Shown: positions 31,978-44,493, counted from the stretch's first letter. The stretch is 64,000 nt of DNA from Thinopyrum elongatum (GCA_011799875.1 CM022302.1:102302237-102366236); one strand, 5' to 3'. Numbers and translations are program-made. Notes: generated by a model not told the origin, from the letters alone.

Positions 31978-33540
31978 CAACTCCCTCAATGATGAATCCC
32001 TTCTCTTCCTCTGGTTTCCTTCATCCCCGCATCTGATTCCTGCGTGCGTGCGGTCTCTACAGTTTGCTCCCTCCGATCTGCTACGGTCTGCTTTAGCTCG
32101 TGTGAAGGGGTTCTTCTTCCTCCCTTCCCAGGCAGAGGTGGTAAGCCATCTCCATCTCCATCTCCCTCTCCCCCACCCCCATCTCATCTCTGTAGGTAAG
32201 CACTGATTTCTCTCTTAGTCTTTCTCTCTCTCTGCAGGTACCCCGGACGTGAGGGTGGAGCCTTGACCGGAGCTTGGGCGGAAAGGATGGGAGGCGTTGG
32301 ATGCCTGCATGGATCCGACGTCTCCGACCTCGGCAACCAAAAGGATGAGCGACGACAATTACATACCCAACCATGGGGCAGCAGCAATTCATGGTCTAGC
32401 CTCCCTCTACCTCTCTCACGTTCCCTGATTTTGCTGCTGCTCTAAGTTCACATTCATGCTTGACTGAATCTAGTGTAATGCCAAGTGCTACTGCTCTAAA
32501 TTTGCTGCTACTGCTGCTGTCACTCCCTAGTCTCTAGTTCTACTGCTCTAAATTGTATAATAAAGTGAAAACATGCTGAGTATTTGCTGCTGCTGCTGTC
32601 ACTCCCTAGTCCCTAGTTCCCTGATTTCTTGTCTGAGCACACACACTAAATGAAACTGAGTAAACTAGACCCAACTTGTACAATAAAGTGAACTAAATGT
32701 AGTCGCATTCTGTACATGTTACTTTCTTTTTGGTGTCTCATAATGATATGTGTGGAAATTCTAGTTTGTCAAGAACAAACAATGTGCTATGGATCATAAG
32801 CTTTGTTGACATGAATTTGTTAAGCCCCTTATTTTGACTTAGTTTCACATGGTCAAAACATGAGTCTGATTATTTTTCCCTGTAGGCCCATGTGCCACTG
32901 ATATTGAATCAAACTCTTAGAAATAAGACTTGTTTCATTTCATACAGAAATTTGTTCCTGCATGTGTCCGAACTTTTATACATTCCTGCCAATCTAATGT
33001 TTTAACCACCAACAGGTCAACTTGATCAATCTTGATGCCAGCATCGGGAATCGTCCGCCTGGCAGCATCTCCAGCCCTCGTCAACTCTGAGATTTTCCTT
33101 TGTGCTCGCTCGTACTGTACTGAACTGTAAAGATTGTAATATTGTAATAGTAGGCATATCTGGGTTGTAATACACTATGTACAGATTTTAGTAGACTAAT
33201 TTAGTGTTCTTTGATGATCTATATTTGCTTTGTTATGTTCGAAAATATTGATTATGTATGTGATTTCAAAATGTGTGAAATGGAAACCTGACTAGTGGGA
33301 CCCACTTATGAAATTAATCTGGACAATTTTTAAATATCTGACATGTGTGACCAATGTATGAGATTATGACAAGTGGACTGATCTGACTTGTGGGGCCAAC
33401 TCTAAATTTAAATGGTGGAACATTGTAAAATGGCCACTGCCCAGAAATAAAAAGGCTGAAATGCTGGGCTTGGCCCATGTAACTGACCAAAATTAATAAA
33501 TAAATAAATAAATAGGCTGAATTGTTGGGCTAGGCACATG
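31978..33540. other. CACTA interior, unassigned
   Basis: A pyrimidine-rich block at 32,050-32,260 with CT repeats resembles a gene 5' region. A GC-rich block at 32,260-32,400 has no recognisable product. From 32,460 on the sequence is AT-rich, with CTGCTGCTACTGCTGCTGTCACTCC-type duplication near 32,500 and 32,590 and an AATA run at 33,497-33,515. Confidence 0.4.
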
Positions 33541-33863
33541 TAGAACACCGAATTGGACCGGGTTGATTTTAATCAACGACCAATTCAATTGGTCGCAATT
33601 TTGCCACGTCAGATTGCCACGTCGGATCCGACGTGGCCTGGGCAGACAACCAGCGACCAAAACAATTGGTCGTAAGATCAACGACCTTTTGTTTTGGTCG
33701 TTGCCTTCAACGACATTATCACAAAGAAGGTCGTTAAGTTTCATTAAAGACGGTCAGCTTTTGACCAACTGTTTTTGGTCACAAAAATGTCACAAATGAA
33801 AAACAATGACCATTCAGCGACCAATAGTGATGGTCGCAAGTTGACATATTTCTTGTAGTGAGT

Positions 33864-34134
33864 GGAGGCCGTGGGCCTCCGTTTGCGTTGATTCCACCTT
33901 CCAAAAATCACATATATTCCCAAATAATTCTCCGTAAATTTTTATCGCGTTTAGACTTTGTTTGATATTGATATTCTGCGAAACAAAACACATGCAACAA
34001 TCAGGAACTAGCACTGGGCACTGGATCAATATGTTAGTCCAATAAATCATATAAATTGCTTCCAAAAGTATGTGAAAGTTGTATAATATTGGCATGAAAC
34101 AATAAAAAATTATAGATACGACGAAGACGTATCG
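33864..34134 (-). mobile_element. Gypsy 3' LTR, terminal fragment
   Basis: This continues the LTR interrupted at 23,178 and corresponds to about 39,530-39,801. It ends in GACGTATCG, with G in place of the usual final A. On the minus strand this is the 5' start of the 3' LTR. Confidence 0.85.
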
Positions 34135-37125
34135 GCATCCCCAAGCTTAATTCCTGCTGGTCCTCGAGTAGGTAAATGATAAAAAAGATTATTTTTTATG
34201 TGGAATGCTACCTAGCATAATGTTGATCATATATCTAATCATGGGATGAATATTAAGACATGAGTGATTCAAAGCTATAGTCCATACTTTTACATAAAGA
34301 CATTAATACTCAAGCATCTCAGCAAACAATTATGTCTTTCAAAATATCAATGCTAAAGAACACTATCCCTGCAAAATCATATAGTCTTGTCATGCTCCGT
34401 CTTCTTAACACAAAGTATTTATCATGCACAACCCCGATGACACGCCGAGTAATTGGTTCATACTTTTTAACGCGCTTCAGCTTTTTCAACCATCATGCAA
34501 TACATGAGCGCAAGCCATGGACATAGTACTATGGATGGAATAGAGTATGATGATAGGGGTAAACATAGAGAAGACAAAAAAAGTAAGAAAATCTCACATC
34601 AACGTGGCTAATCAACGGGCTATGGAGATGCACATCAATTGATATCAACGTGAGGAGTAGAGATTGCCATGCAACGGATTCACTAAGAGTTATAAGTGTA
34701 TGAAAGCTCAAACTGAAAACTAAGTGCGGGTGCATCTAACTCTATAATGAAAATTTCCCACTAGTATATGAAAGTGACTACATAGGAGACTCTCTATATG
34801 AAAAACATGGTGCTACTTTGACGCACAAGTGTGGAATTAGCATGCCCCTTTTCTCTTTTCTCTCATTTTTTCTTTCCTTTTTTTCCTTTTTTTTCTTGGG
34901 CAAGGACGTCAAAAAACGGACAAGCCATGGAAATACCATGCTAGCTATCTTACGATCATGCAAAGCAATATGAGAGTGAATGCTCAAGTCATCAAAACGG
35001 AAGCGGTGGAAGTTGCATGGCAATATATCTGGGAATGGCTATGGAAATGCCATAATAGGTAGGTATGGTGGCTGTTTTGAGGAAGATATAATAAGGCTTA
35101 TGTGTGATAGAGCGTATCATATCACGAGGTTTGGATGCACCGGCGAAGTTTGCACTGACTCTCGAGGTGAGAAAGGGCAATGCACGGTACCGAAGAGGCT
35201 AGCAAATTGCGGAAAGGTAAGAGTGTGTATAATCCATGGACTCACATTAGTCATAAAGAACTCATATACTTATTGCGAAAGTTTATTAGCCCTCAAAGCA
35301 AAGTACTACTACGCATGCCCCTAGGGGGATAGATTGGTAGGAAAAGATCATCGCTCGTCCCCAACCGCCACTCATAAGGAAGACAATCAATAATAAATCA
35401 TGCTCCAACTTCATAGCATAATGAGAAAATATACGTGCATGCTTCGGGAATCACAAACCTTCACACCAATATCCTACTAACCACAACCATTTACTAGTAC
35501 CTCCCTCATATTATCATCTCTATATCGCAAAACTATTGCAAGGAATCAAACACATCATATTCAGTGATCCACAAGTTTTATGTAGGATTTCATGACTAAC
35601 CAAGCAAATGACCAATTCCTGTTGACTCTCTAAATAGATAAAAGTGAAGCAAGAGAGTTTAATTCTTTCTACAAAAGACCATGCTCTAACAAATATAAGT
35701 GGAGCAAAAGAGCATTCTACAAACAACGGTTTTCTATGGGAAGAGTAACAGGCAATCTAAACTTCAAATGATATAAGTGAAGTACATGAAGCATTCTATA
35801 AAGCCATACTCAAAAGATATAAGTGAAGTGCAATAAGCATTCCATAAATCAACCAAGGACTATCTCATACCAGCATGGTGCATAAAAGAAAAGGAAAAAA
35901 TAAAAACAAAAGACGCTCCATGATTTACGCATATCACGTGAATGAAACGAAAATCGAAACATACCGATACTTGTTGAAGAAAGATGGGATGCCTTCCGGG
36001 GCATCCCCAAGCATAGACGCTTGGGTCTCCTTGAATATTTACTTGGGGTGCCTTTGGCATCCCCAAGCTTGAACTATAGCCTCTCCTCCTTCTCATATCG
36101 AGACCTCATCGATCTTTGAACACTTCACCCACACAAAACTTAACAAAAACCTTCGTGAGATCCGTTAGTATAATAAAGCAAATCACTACTTTAAGTACTG
36201 TTGCAAACCCATTCATATTTTATTTTTGCACTATCCCTACTGTATCCTAACTTCTCCATGGCTTATACCACCGATAAAGTCCATAGTTTCATCAAAACAA
36301 GCAAAACAATGCATCAAAAACAGAATCTGTCAAAAACTGAATAGTCTGTAGCAATCTGAACTTTGACTATACTTCTGTGACTCCAAAAATTTTGAAAAAA
36401 TAGGAAAAAATGAACATTTTGCATATAAGTACTGTGTAAAAATTTCAAAAACTTTTGACGTCCCAGTAAACAATGTAAATTCACGCACTACAGCCAAAGT
36501 TTCCGTTTTTGCACCGCACATACCAACAAGCAATCTAATCATCCTAAAGGCAAATCTTGGCACATTATTTTTATAATACAATGGATTTGTACAAGGGTAT
36601 AATTATTTTTATTGAAAATTTTCCGTAATTCAAGATTCATAAAGTTTCCATGGGCATGAACAAGTTCAAGGATATCCCCCACTCTAACGGTGTTCATCCT
36701 TCTCACTTTCACTTCTCCTTTTGTAAAGTTTTAAGTTCCCCTCTATATTTCTTTGTTTTTAAACTTTATAAAATCACACAACAGAATAAAATGACTCTCT
36801 AAAACTTTCGGGTTGTCTCCCTGGCAGCGCTTTCTTTAAAGCCATTAAGCTAGGCATAAAGTGCTCAAGTAAATGATCCACCCAGATCCCAAGGTATATC
36901 AAAGCCAATTTTAATTAGAAATGATTTGTAATTTAGTAGTGAGCACAAAGCAACATATATCATGCAATGATGAAGTATAACTCTCTTCCTATGCATCGGC
37001 ATGTCATACAAGAACAATTCATGCACATCAAGTAAAGGCTAATACATAGCATAATTAGTTTCTTGTAATTTTATCGTGTTGGAAACATAGAGAGGCGGAG
37101 ATGTAGTTCCTCTCTCATAATAATT

Positions 37126-38208
37126 TCAAGTAGGAGCAGCAAGCACATGAATATTATATTCATCAAAATCATCATGTGAAATAGTAAAAGGCAACCCATC
37201 AATGTAATCCTTAATAAGAGCAAACTTCTCCGATATAGTGTAGTTGGAAGAATTCAAAAAGATAATAGGACTATCATGTGTGGGTGCAATAGCAACAATT
37301 TCACTCTGAACATAAGGAACTATAGCAAGTTCATCTCCATAAGCGTAATTCAAATTGTCATCAAGGCCACAAGCATAGCAAGCATCAAGTTCATCAAAAA
37401 GGGATATTTCAAATGAATCCAAGGGATCATAGCAATTATCATAGCGTTCATCCTTCGGTAAGAACGAAGGGACATTAGAAAATATTTGAGTTGGAGAGTT
37501 ACTCTCATTAGAAGGTGGGCACGGGTAGCTAATCCGCTCTTCCTCCTTTTGTTCTTCGCTCTTATCATCATCTTTTTCATCTAATGAGCTCAGAGTTTCA
37601 GCAATTTCTTCCTCCATAGTTTCCTGCAAAATATTAGTCTCTTCCTGGATAGCGCAGGAGTCCTCTATATATGGTTTAACATAAGCATTAGAAGCATAAT
37701 TATCATAGCAATATTTAAGTATGGCTAAATTTTCAGATTTGTAAAGAGTAGCATCATACTTTTCAATCAAAGAAGCAATTTCATAAGCACCTTTAAAAGC
37801 AACAAATTCTTCAATTTGTTCAACATCATAGTAATTATAAACACCCTTGGCATAAGAAGATAAGATTCCATTATCACTAAACTCACATTGGTAGAAAGGT
37901 GTTTCTTAGGGTCTTCAGAACAACAAGTAAAATCATATAATTCACATAAATTCCAAGCATAGCATTGCATAGTATTAATTTGATGCCATAAAAGTTTCCC
38001 TCTTTGAGATAAGCGGTGTCGCACATAATAAGCATGCCCATTTAATGATTTTTCTCAACTAAGCTAGTTGGGTTTTCAGCACGAGTACACATGGATCAAG
38101 ATGATTCAAGTAGAAAGCTTCAGCATTATGATAGATTTTAGGTGGTTCTTCAACCATTGGTTTAGTAGGTACAACTATTTTTTTTGGTATTTTGCGTTTC
38201 CTACCCAT
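37126..38208 (-). pseudogene. Decayed ORF of the Gypsy element
   Basis: ATG at 38,208 starts MGRKRKIPKKIVVPTKPMVE and PPKIYHNAEAFYLNHLDP, then frameshifts. A 214-aa frame (37,770-37,126) rich in Asp/Glu follows, with SLDEKDDDKSEEQKEEE and FSNVPSFLPKDERYDNCYDP. This basic-then-acidic protein is what such non-autonomous Gypsy elements carry in place of gag-pol. Its role is unknown. No zinc knuckle or enzyme motif is visible. Confidence 0.6.
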
Positions 38209-38297
38209 AACTAAAGATAGAAAACAAGAGCACAAAATAAAACCTACTTAGTGATAAAGCAAACAAGCACACACAAGAATATTCACCCCACGCTATT

Positions 38298-38316
38298 GCT
38301 CCCCGGCAACGGCGCC
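38298..38316 (-). promoter_or_regulatory. Primer-binding site of the Gypsy element
   Basis: On the minus strand TGGCGCCGTTGCCGGGGAG lies about 13 bases inside the 5' LTR. It is the usual PBS form of Athila/Gypsy elements in grasses and sets the element's orientation. Confidence 0.8.
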
Positions 38317-38329
38317 AGAAAAAAGGTCT

Positions 38330-39801
38330 TGATAAACCACAAGTATAGGGGATCATTTGTAGCCTTTTTTAATAAATAATAGTGTCGAACCCAATGAGGA
38401 GCTAAAGGTAGAACAAATATTCCCTCAAGCTTTACCTAGAATAAGAATAAAACAAGAAGTACTTTGAAGGTATGAAGGGATAAGTTTGCAAGATAATAAA
38501 GAACGTAAAAATAAAAAGTAGGTGTTGTTCTAATTAAAGTACAATTAAATTAGTATAGCGAGTGTGGATTAGTAGTGGTAGGATTTGCGGAATTGTCCCT
38601 AAGCAATTGACTACAATACTAGACCGATAGCAAGTTTTTATGTGGGAGAGGCCACTGCTAGCATGCCATCCCTTACTTGGAATTCTATGCACTTATGATT
38701 GGAACTATTAGCAAGCATCCGCAACTACTAATGTTCATTATTGGTCCCCCTTCAATCCCGTATGCATTAGTTTCTATGTTTAGGAAGAAGCTTCCATCAC
38801 TCTTGCCCTCCAATGCATAGTCCTATCAACATACAACTAACCCTATGGTGTGATCCACACGCGCGCTCATATGATGGGCACCAAAGGACATCAACATAAC
38901 CACAAGCAAATTAAACCAATCATATCAATTCACCAATTACCCGATAGGACAACAAAAATCTACTCAAGCATCATAGGATGGCAACATATCATTGGATAAT
39001 AATATGAAGCATAAAGCACCACGTTCAAGTAGAGGGTACAACGGGTTGCGGGAGAGTGGACCGCTGAATATAGATGAGGGAAGGTGATGGAGTTGTTGGT
39101 GAAGATGACGGAGTTGTTGGAGTAAATCGCTGTCACATGATGATTGCCCCGGCGGCGTTCCGGCGCCACCGGGAGAGAGGGGGAGAGAGCTCCCCTCCTT
39201 CTTCTTCTTCTTCTTCTTCCTTGGCCTCCCCCTAGATGGGAGGAGAGTTCCCCCTCTGGTCCATGGTTGCCATGGCGGCAGAGGGGTAGGAGCCCCTCCT
39301 AGATTGGATTTATCTCTCTTCTCTCTTCTGTTTCACGCTCCTGGTTTCTGGCCCTTCACCGTTTCTTAATTTTCCGGAGATCCGTAACTCCGATTGCGCT
39401 GAAATTTTTACACGATTTTTTTCCATAAATCATCTTTCTTGCGCCCAAAGAAGAGCACCAACCGACTTACGGCGAGCACACAAGACACCTGGGCGCGCTA
39501 GGGGGTGCCAGGCACGCCCTGGTGGGTAGTGGAGGTCGTGGACCTCCGTTTGCGTTGATTCCACCTCCCAAAAATCACATATATTCCCAAATAATTCTCC
39601 ATAAATTTTTATCGCGTTTGGACTTTGTTTGGTATGAATATTCTGCGAAACAAAAAATATGCAACAAACAGGAACTGGCACTGAGCACTAGATCAATATG
39701 TTAGTCCAATAAATCATATAAATTGTTGCCAAAAGTATGTGAAAGTTGTATAATACTAGCATGAAAGAATCAAAAAATTTAGATACGATGGAGACGTATT
39801 A
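38330..39801 (-). mobile_element. Gypsy 5' LTR, 1,472 bp
   Basis: It starts (plus sense) TGATAAACCACAAGTATAGG and ends GACGTATTA. The terminal dinucleotide has mutated from CA to TA. It aligns with the two fragments of the 3' LTR. A microsatellite of TTCTTC repeats lies at 39,198-39,219. Confidence 0.9.
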
Positions 39802-40572
39802 GCCGCCCCTGCCACCACCCTGCTTTCTGTAGCCGCTGCCGCTTGATTATTGTGACGAGGGAGGATTACCGCGGCGTGAAGCAGCGTTTGTAGAGGACTT
39901 GAAGCCCCCTTCCCCCCGCGCTGCGGGATCCACCAGAGAAGAGCTCCACGCGCTGGTCGAAATTATAGACCTGTGCATAGAGGAAGTCGGCGGTGACAGG
40001 ACCCGTGCGGGTGTCAAGAGACGAGACTACAGAATTGTAGTCAAGGTCCAACCTAGCCATGATGAAGGAGACAAGCCCATCCACGTCTAGGGGCTTTCCG
40101 GTGGCTGCTAGCTCATCCGGCAATCCCCTCATCCTTGCGAAGTATGTCGGGCCGACTGGTTTACCTTCGGGGCATTTGGTAGGGAGATGCAGATGTTATT
40201 TATACGGGAATGAGATTGTGATGCAAACATGTTACCGAGAGAGGTCCAGAAGGCATATGATGTCCTGATGGAGATGACAGAGACCAGTACGTCCCTCGAG
40301 AGATTGTTGAGGATGTGGCCGAGGACCTGCTTATCCTGTCTAACCCACGCATCATACGCCGGGTTGGGGACGGTCTGGTCCTTCCCCTCCTTGTCCTTGG
40401 CGGTGATGAGCTTCACTGGTTCCTCGATGGAGCCAACGAGGTAGCCGTACAGGCCGTTACCAAGGAAGTGTGGCACTATCTGTGCCCTCCAGAGAAGGTA
40501 ATTCTCCCTGGTAAGATTCTTTGCGACCTGACTGAGGCTGGAGGAAGGTGGGTTCGTGGAGGTTGACAACAT
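39802..40572 (-). pseudogene. Copia gag fragment
   Basis: ATG at 40,572 opens MLSTSTNPPSSSLSQVAKNL and TRENYLLWRAQIVPHFLGN, the N-terminal Copia gag signature, followed by GLYGYLVG and WVRQDKQVLGHI. A frameshift near 40,135-40,180 moves the continuation (YFARMRGLPDELAATGK, DYNSVVSSLDTRTGPV) to the next frame, and a Gly-rich stretch ends at the Gypsy LTR at 39,801. The rest of the polyprotein lies beyond the Gypsy insertion and is not in the window. Confidence 0.75.
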
Positions 40573-40625
40573 GGGAGAGGCTTTCCGGTAGATGGGTTTT
40601 TCTTTCAGAACATACGGGAAGAGTT

Positions 40626-40639
40626 GGCTCTGATGACCA
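40626..40639 (-). promoter_or_regulatory. Primer-binding site of the Copia fragment
   Basis: TGGTCATCAGAGCC on the minus strand resembles the initiator-Met tRNA complement TGGTATCAGAGC with a one-base change and insertion. It directly follows an LTR end TTTTACA. Confidence 0.6.
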
Positions 40640-41170
40640 TGTAAAACTTGTGGGAAGCGTTCTACCCTCACAAGAAGGGCCGCATTGTATTTATTGATCG
40701 ATGGGGCTTATCCCATAACTGGCATACAAAACTTGGGGTATAAGGTATAGCCGTATAGGCAGATAGTGATGAACTTAAACTAGATTACAGGATTTTATCT
40801 CTAAGCCAAAACTACTTTTGATATGCGTTGGGATAGGAGCCTTGAATATCTTCAACACTCTATTGATGTTGGATATGTATGTAGTGAGGCTGGGCATATT
40901 TGTGTTCTCTGTTGTGAAAATAGTAGCTATTCCTTGCGCTGGACTTGAGCAATTGATCAATGCCATGAAAGTGCCATGTTCAAACGAAATGTATGGCTGC
41001 AACGAATTCATCAGCAACCAGCAGAAAAGAGAAACATGAGGTTGGATTTGCAAATGCTCATTGCTATTTCCCAGATAATGGCTACACCTTCAGTGTCCAG
41101 CAGGTTTGCTACTGAACCACTCTATCATCGACATCGTGCACTAATGGTTCCCAACCAATTTTAGTTACAA
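40640..41170 (-). mobile_element. Probable Copia 5' LTR
   Basis: This stretch precedes the PBS in minus-strand order and should be the LTR. A plausible start TGTTGTAACT occurs near 41,172. The second LTR is absent from the window, so the outer boundary is a guess. Confidence 0.45.
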
Positions 41171-41279
41171 CAAACCTCTAATGATCTCCATGGCACGAGA
41201 CTGCCGGTTCACGCTACTTGCCGGCGAAGACCTGTGAGTATAGCTTTGCACTAGTTCTATGCATAAGTCTACTCTAACG

Positions 41280-42545
41280 ATCGATCTATCTCCTAGCGAC
41301 ACGGAGATCGCCAAAGTCGCTCCCGCGGGCGGCTGGGCAAAACCCTAGCCGCCGCCCGCACCTCCTCCCCGCCTCCCCCTCCCCTCGCCGTCGCCAGATG
41401 GTGCCGTCGGGCGAAGCCGAGCTGGCGTCGGCGGCGTCGGGGCCCCTTATCGCTCCTCCCCTGATGGCTACGGCGCGGGACGTGGCGAGCGGGCGGTAAG
41501 CGCGGCGCTCCCGTAGGGCGTTGCTACAGCTTCTCGGACGGCTGGGCCTTGGGCGCGGTGATGCGTGGACGCTGCTACGTGGCGAACGTGGCGGGGCGGG
41601 CCGGCGTGACATGATGGCGGGGCGGCTAGTACCGGTTCCGTCAGATCTAGCGCTTGGAGACGCGGGCTGTGGACAACGAGGGCCGGTGTCCTCCGCCGTG
41701 GCATCGATGGCGTCGGCATGGTGGAGGCAGCGGTGTGGTGGCGGTCCTTGTGCTCTTGTCGCATCACGGCAACCATTTGATTTATTGGTCCTCCTTGATC
41801 TGGCCATCGACGTGTTCAGGAACTACTGTCAGAGATCTTGCCCAAGGATATCTGGATCGGATAGCATCCGGTCGTGCGCGTCCACATTAGCTTACGTGGC
41901 TCAAGGAGGGCGTGGCGCGAAGCTCTGTTGTTTGTTGGCACTATGGGACATGTCGGCATCTCGATTTCCAAGGCACAGTCAACGGTGGAGAAAGTTTTGA
42001 TGGCTAAGAACAGAGAATCGGTAAGGCGGAGGGGATCTTGTAGGCGATGGAGTCAGCCAGGTGTTTGATAACTTTCAGTAGCAGCGGTGTCAAGTGGGGG
42101 CGGCAACACAGGAGGATTTCATTTTTGGTGGTGCTCCTTGGGTGCCGAGTCGTGACTTTTAGGGTGAAAACGTAAGGTCTGGCCTTCATTGGTTGTGCCT
42201 GGCAATTGCCTTGTTGAAGGTATTGTTTTGGGAGCTCGGTCTTCTCCAGGGTGAAAACCTATGATCTTGGATCGGGCGACGACGGTGCTTGTGCATTGTT
42301 TCCTTCTTGAAGGCGTCATTTTTTGAGGCCTTTTATGTTTCCTGGGTGTTGTCTTTTGTGGTGGTTGTGTCCTAATGCTGAAAGGAGTTGATCACTTTGG
42401 TGAGGCCAATTTTTTTCCTTTTTTTTCTGTTTTCTTTTCGGGCTGTGTGCATTCTAGATGTCTTTGTGACTTCTTGTTGGTGCAGAGGCTGAGTGTAATT
42501 GGTATCTTCATGATATTAATATATTCCCCTTTAAAAAAAAAAGAG
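41280..42545 (+). mobile_element. LINE-like retroposon with GC-rich 5' part and poly-A tail
   Basis: It begins with GC-rich sequence (AAAACCCTAGCCGCCGCC), passes to a T-rich 3' region with GGTATCTTCATGATATTAAT and ATTCCCCTTT, and ends in a poly-A run at 42,533-42,543. This layout and 3' tail resemble Triticeae LINE-derived copies. No reverse-transcriptase frame survives; the long frames here (41,286-41,807 minus, 41,521-42,000 plus) are GC-rich shadows. I found no target duplication. Confidence 0.5.
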
Positions 42546-43820
42546 ATGCACCTCTATCTATGTGCAATCCAATTAATGGCAGTTCTCCAAGAATATTATG
42601 AACGTGGACGGTAATCCACAACGAATCAAATTACTGATGAAACCACAGCAAATTAAAGATCAGGCGTCATGATCTCTCATGTCTACAGCAGCGGAATAAT
42701 TAACGAGTACAATAAATAACCTCGATCTGTATTCACGTAGTTCAACAAAATATATGAATTAAGAGGCCTGGTTCAGAGAGACCCCAAATCATTGGTACTT
42801 AAATCTATCGTTCAGACATGTCCGACCTGAACCAAAATTCGATAACGCCGGTAGTAACATAGATAGAGTATATATAAATACTGAGCAGAACTGAAACCAA
42901 AATAATCAACTAGCGAATTGTGGCTCAGTATAATAGGCCCCACTTCCGTTGTTTCCTTATGTTTCTTTATAATGTCTTTTAACACCTACAAACTGAACGC
43001 ATTTCCAGCTCGCTCCAGGTCTGCAACAAATGGGTAGGGAAAACTGATAATTGCATCACTAGATTGTTATTATCAAAAGCTTAATTGCACAGAAGCTGTT
43101 GCGAAAAGTTGATCAGTCAATGAGCATGAGGGAGCCAGGGTATAAGATACATTATACGCGCACACACACATAGGGAAAAAACAAATCTAAGACTGCATCA
43201 ATCAGATCATGAGTGTACTAAAGTCAATTGGATATTTGGACTGCTCAGTTTTTAAAACAAATAAATACAACCAGTACAAAGTTTCCATCACCGAAGGAAA
43301 ACATACTAATTAAGATAATCAATTCAGCAAACTTGCTAAAATAATAATTTCACTAGCTAAAAGGGGGGCATGTAATGGAATTTATACAGCATGAAACATT
43401 ATAGCCTTTGACGATTGCAACAAAAAGTTGGTAACGCAGTTTCAGTTGACAGGGTATTAGGTTTGTCTCCCTTTGCTTGGAGCCGATGGCACCTAAAAAT
43501 ACGGACCTTCAGCAATTTAATATTTTAACGGTGTATGTTATATGTTAGACAACAAGCTACGCGCTCACATATCCTGAGAAAGTTGGTATTTCCACAGAAA
43601 TAAATAACCAGGGTAGATCTAAATTCTACATGAGCATTATGTATGTATATACAATATATACTAATCAAGTTTATTAATTAATTTTACCTAAGATTCATGG
43701 TCCCTGATTCCCCAATGCGAGCTAACAAAGAAACTAATTCCGGACAATCAACTATGAGACCAATGCAAGCATATATAACTAGAGTTACAGAAGTTTTGTC
43801 AACTGACCTATATATATCGT
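42546..43820. other. AT-rich intergenic sequence
   Basis: No gene or repeat recognised. It is the 3' flank of the 43,825 gene on its left. Confidence 0.5.
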
Positions 43821-43824
43821 GACT

Positions 43825-44493
43825 TCAGTCGAGCAAATTGATGAGGGAGTTTGTCACCTCCTTTCTGATATTACCCAGCTGTATCGATGCCTTTAATTTT
43901 GCAATGTGGTGCTTCTGAAGTTTGGCATTGAGTGTCCTGGCCTTCTCTTCAGGAAGCTTCACGAAGGGAGACTTGAACAACCCCGGATATTTCTTCTCTA
44001 GGGCTAACACCTCTTGCCCAAGGTGCTCATAAGAAACGATCTTGTCTTGGAATAGCTTCTCCACATCGCTCTTAGTCAGAGCATGCTCAGCGACCTCAGG
44101 TTGAATCTGAGCAACTTCAGCGACCTCAGATTGCATCCTCTGCTGCGGCGACACGGCCATCCTCATCCTCTTGGGCTCGATAGGTTCGGCATCCACGGCC
44201 TTCCTCTTAGGTTGGGACTTGGGCGGCGACTCGTCGGACTCAGACTCGGAATCTGGGACCGTGTCGCCTGGCAGTGGCGGTGGGTGGAGGTTATTGTGGT
44301 CGGGCACCACATTCTCCTCCGAGGATTCTTCATTATCCCCCGTCTCCTCCTCCTCCTCCGATTCTTCTCCGTTGGAGGAGTCGTGGTGCGCCAACGCTTG
44401 GTTTAAAGGCAGCTTCTCCACCTCTTGGTGGTCAGAACCGTCGGAGGAGGTGCCTTCCTCGGATGAGCCGTAGGAGGATTGCGGGGAGGCCAT
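43825..44493 (-). CDS. Acidic 222-aa nuclear-type protein, possibly GeBP/STKL-related
   Basis: I choose ATG at 44,493 (TTCCATGGCC), about 90 bp downstream of a TATA box, giving 222 residues. The first 95 are Ser/Glu/Asp-rich with runs such as EESEEEEETG and SESESDESPPK. A basic patch PKRKAVDAEPIEPKRMRM (about 98-115) looks like a bipartite nuclear localisation signal. The last 85 residues are helical (LFQDKIVSYEHLGQEVLALE, LNAKLQKHHIAKLKASIQLG). The acidic front, NLS and C-terminal helix layout resembles plant GeBP/STKL transcription factors, which form a large family in Triticeae, but the central DNA-binding (DUF573) domain is not present. It could be a domain-loss paralogue or an unrelated protein. 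The frame is intact and intronless. Confidence 0.6.
   Translation of the reverse strand: MASPQSSYGSSEEGTSSDGSDHQEVEKLPLNQALAHHDSSNGEESEEEEETGDNEESSEENVVPDHNNLHPPPLPGDTVPDSESESDESPPKSQPKRKAVDAEPIEPKRMRMAVSPQQRMQSEVAEVAQIQPEVAEHALTKSDVEKLFQDKIVSYEHLGQEVLALEKKYPGLFKSPFVKLPEEKARTLNAKLQKHHIAKLKASIQLGNIRKEVTNSLINLLD

Larger units (their letters stand above)
23179..33860. mobile_element. 10.7-kb non-autonomous CACTA element carrying gene fragments
   Basis: Both ends carry the perfect inverted repeat CACTACAAGAAATATGTCAA (24 bp in all), and the target duplication is AGT (23,176-23,178 and 33,861-33,863). The empty site GGGTAGTGGAGG exists in the partner LTR at about 39,526-39,537, which confirms the boundaries. 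Subterminal regions (23,210-23,420 and 33,560-33,850) are rich in GGTCGTAA, GGTCATAA and AACGACC motifs in both orientations. The element has no transposase frame. Its interior holds a 655-bp repeat array, a solo LTR, and exon pieces resembling a PPR gene and a YY1-type gene, so it depends on a transposase supplied in trans. Confidence 0.9.
34135..38329 (-). mobile_element. Internal region of a non-autonomous Gypsy element
   Basis: Read on the minus strand, the order is primer-binding site (38,298-38,316), a short decayed ORF region, a long non-coding region, and a polypurine tract AGCTTGGGGATGC just before the 3' LTR (34,135-34,147). At 4.2 kb it is far too short for gag-pol, and I find no protease, reverse transcriptase or integrase motif. 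I recall very similar internal sequence from abundant wheat Gypsy families (Sabrina/Fatima group, Athila-like), but the family name is unverified. Confidence 0.8.

Noticed and set aside
37126..37770. 214-aa acidic frame considered as a host gene
   Set aside because: It lies between the PBS and PPT of the Gypsy element and is a recurrent internal ORF of that kind of element.
41286..42000. Overlapping 173-aa and 159-aa frames on opposite strands
   Set aside because: They sit in the GC-rich front of a LINE-like retroposon, are open on both strands, and show no reverse-transcriptase or zinc-finger motif.
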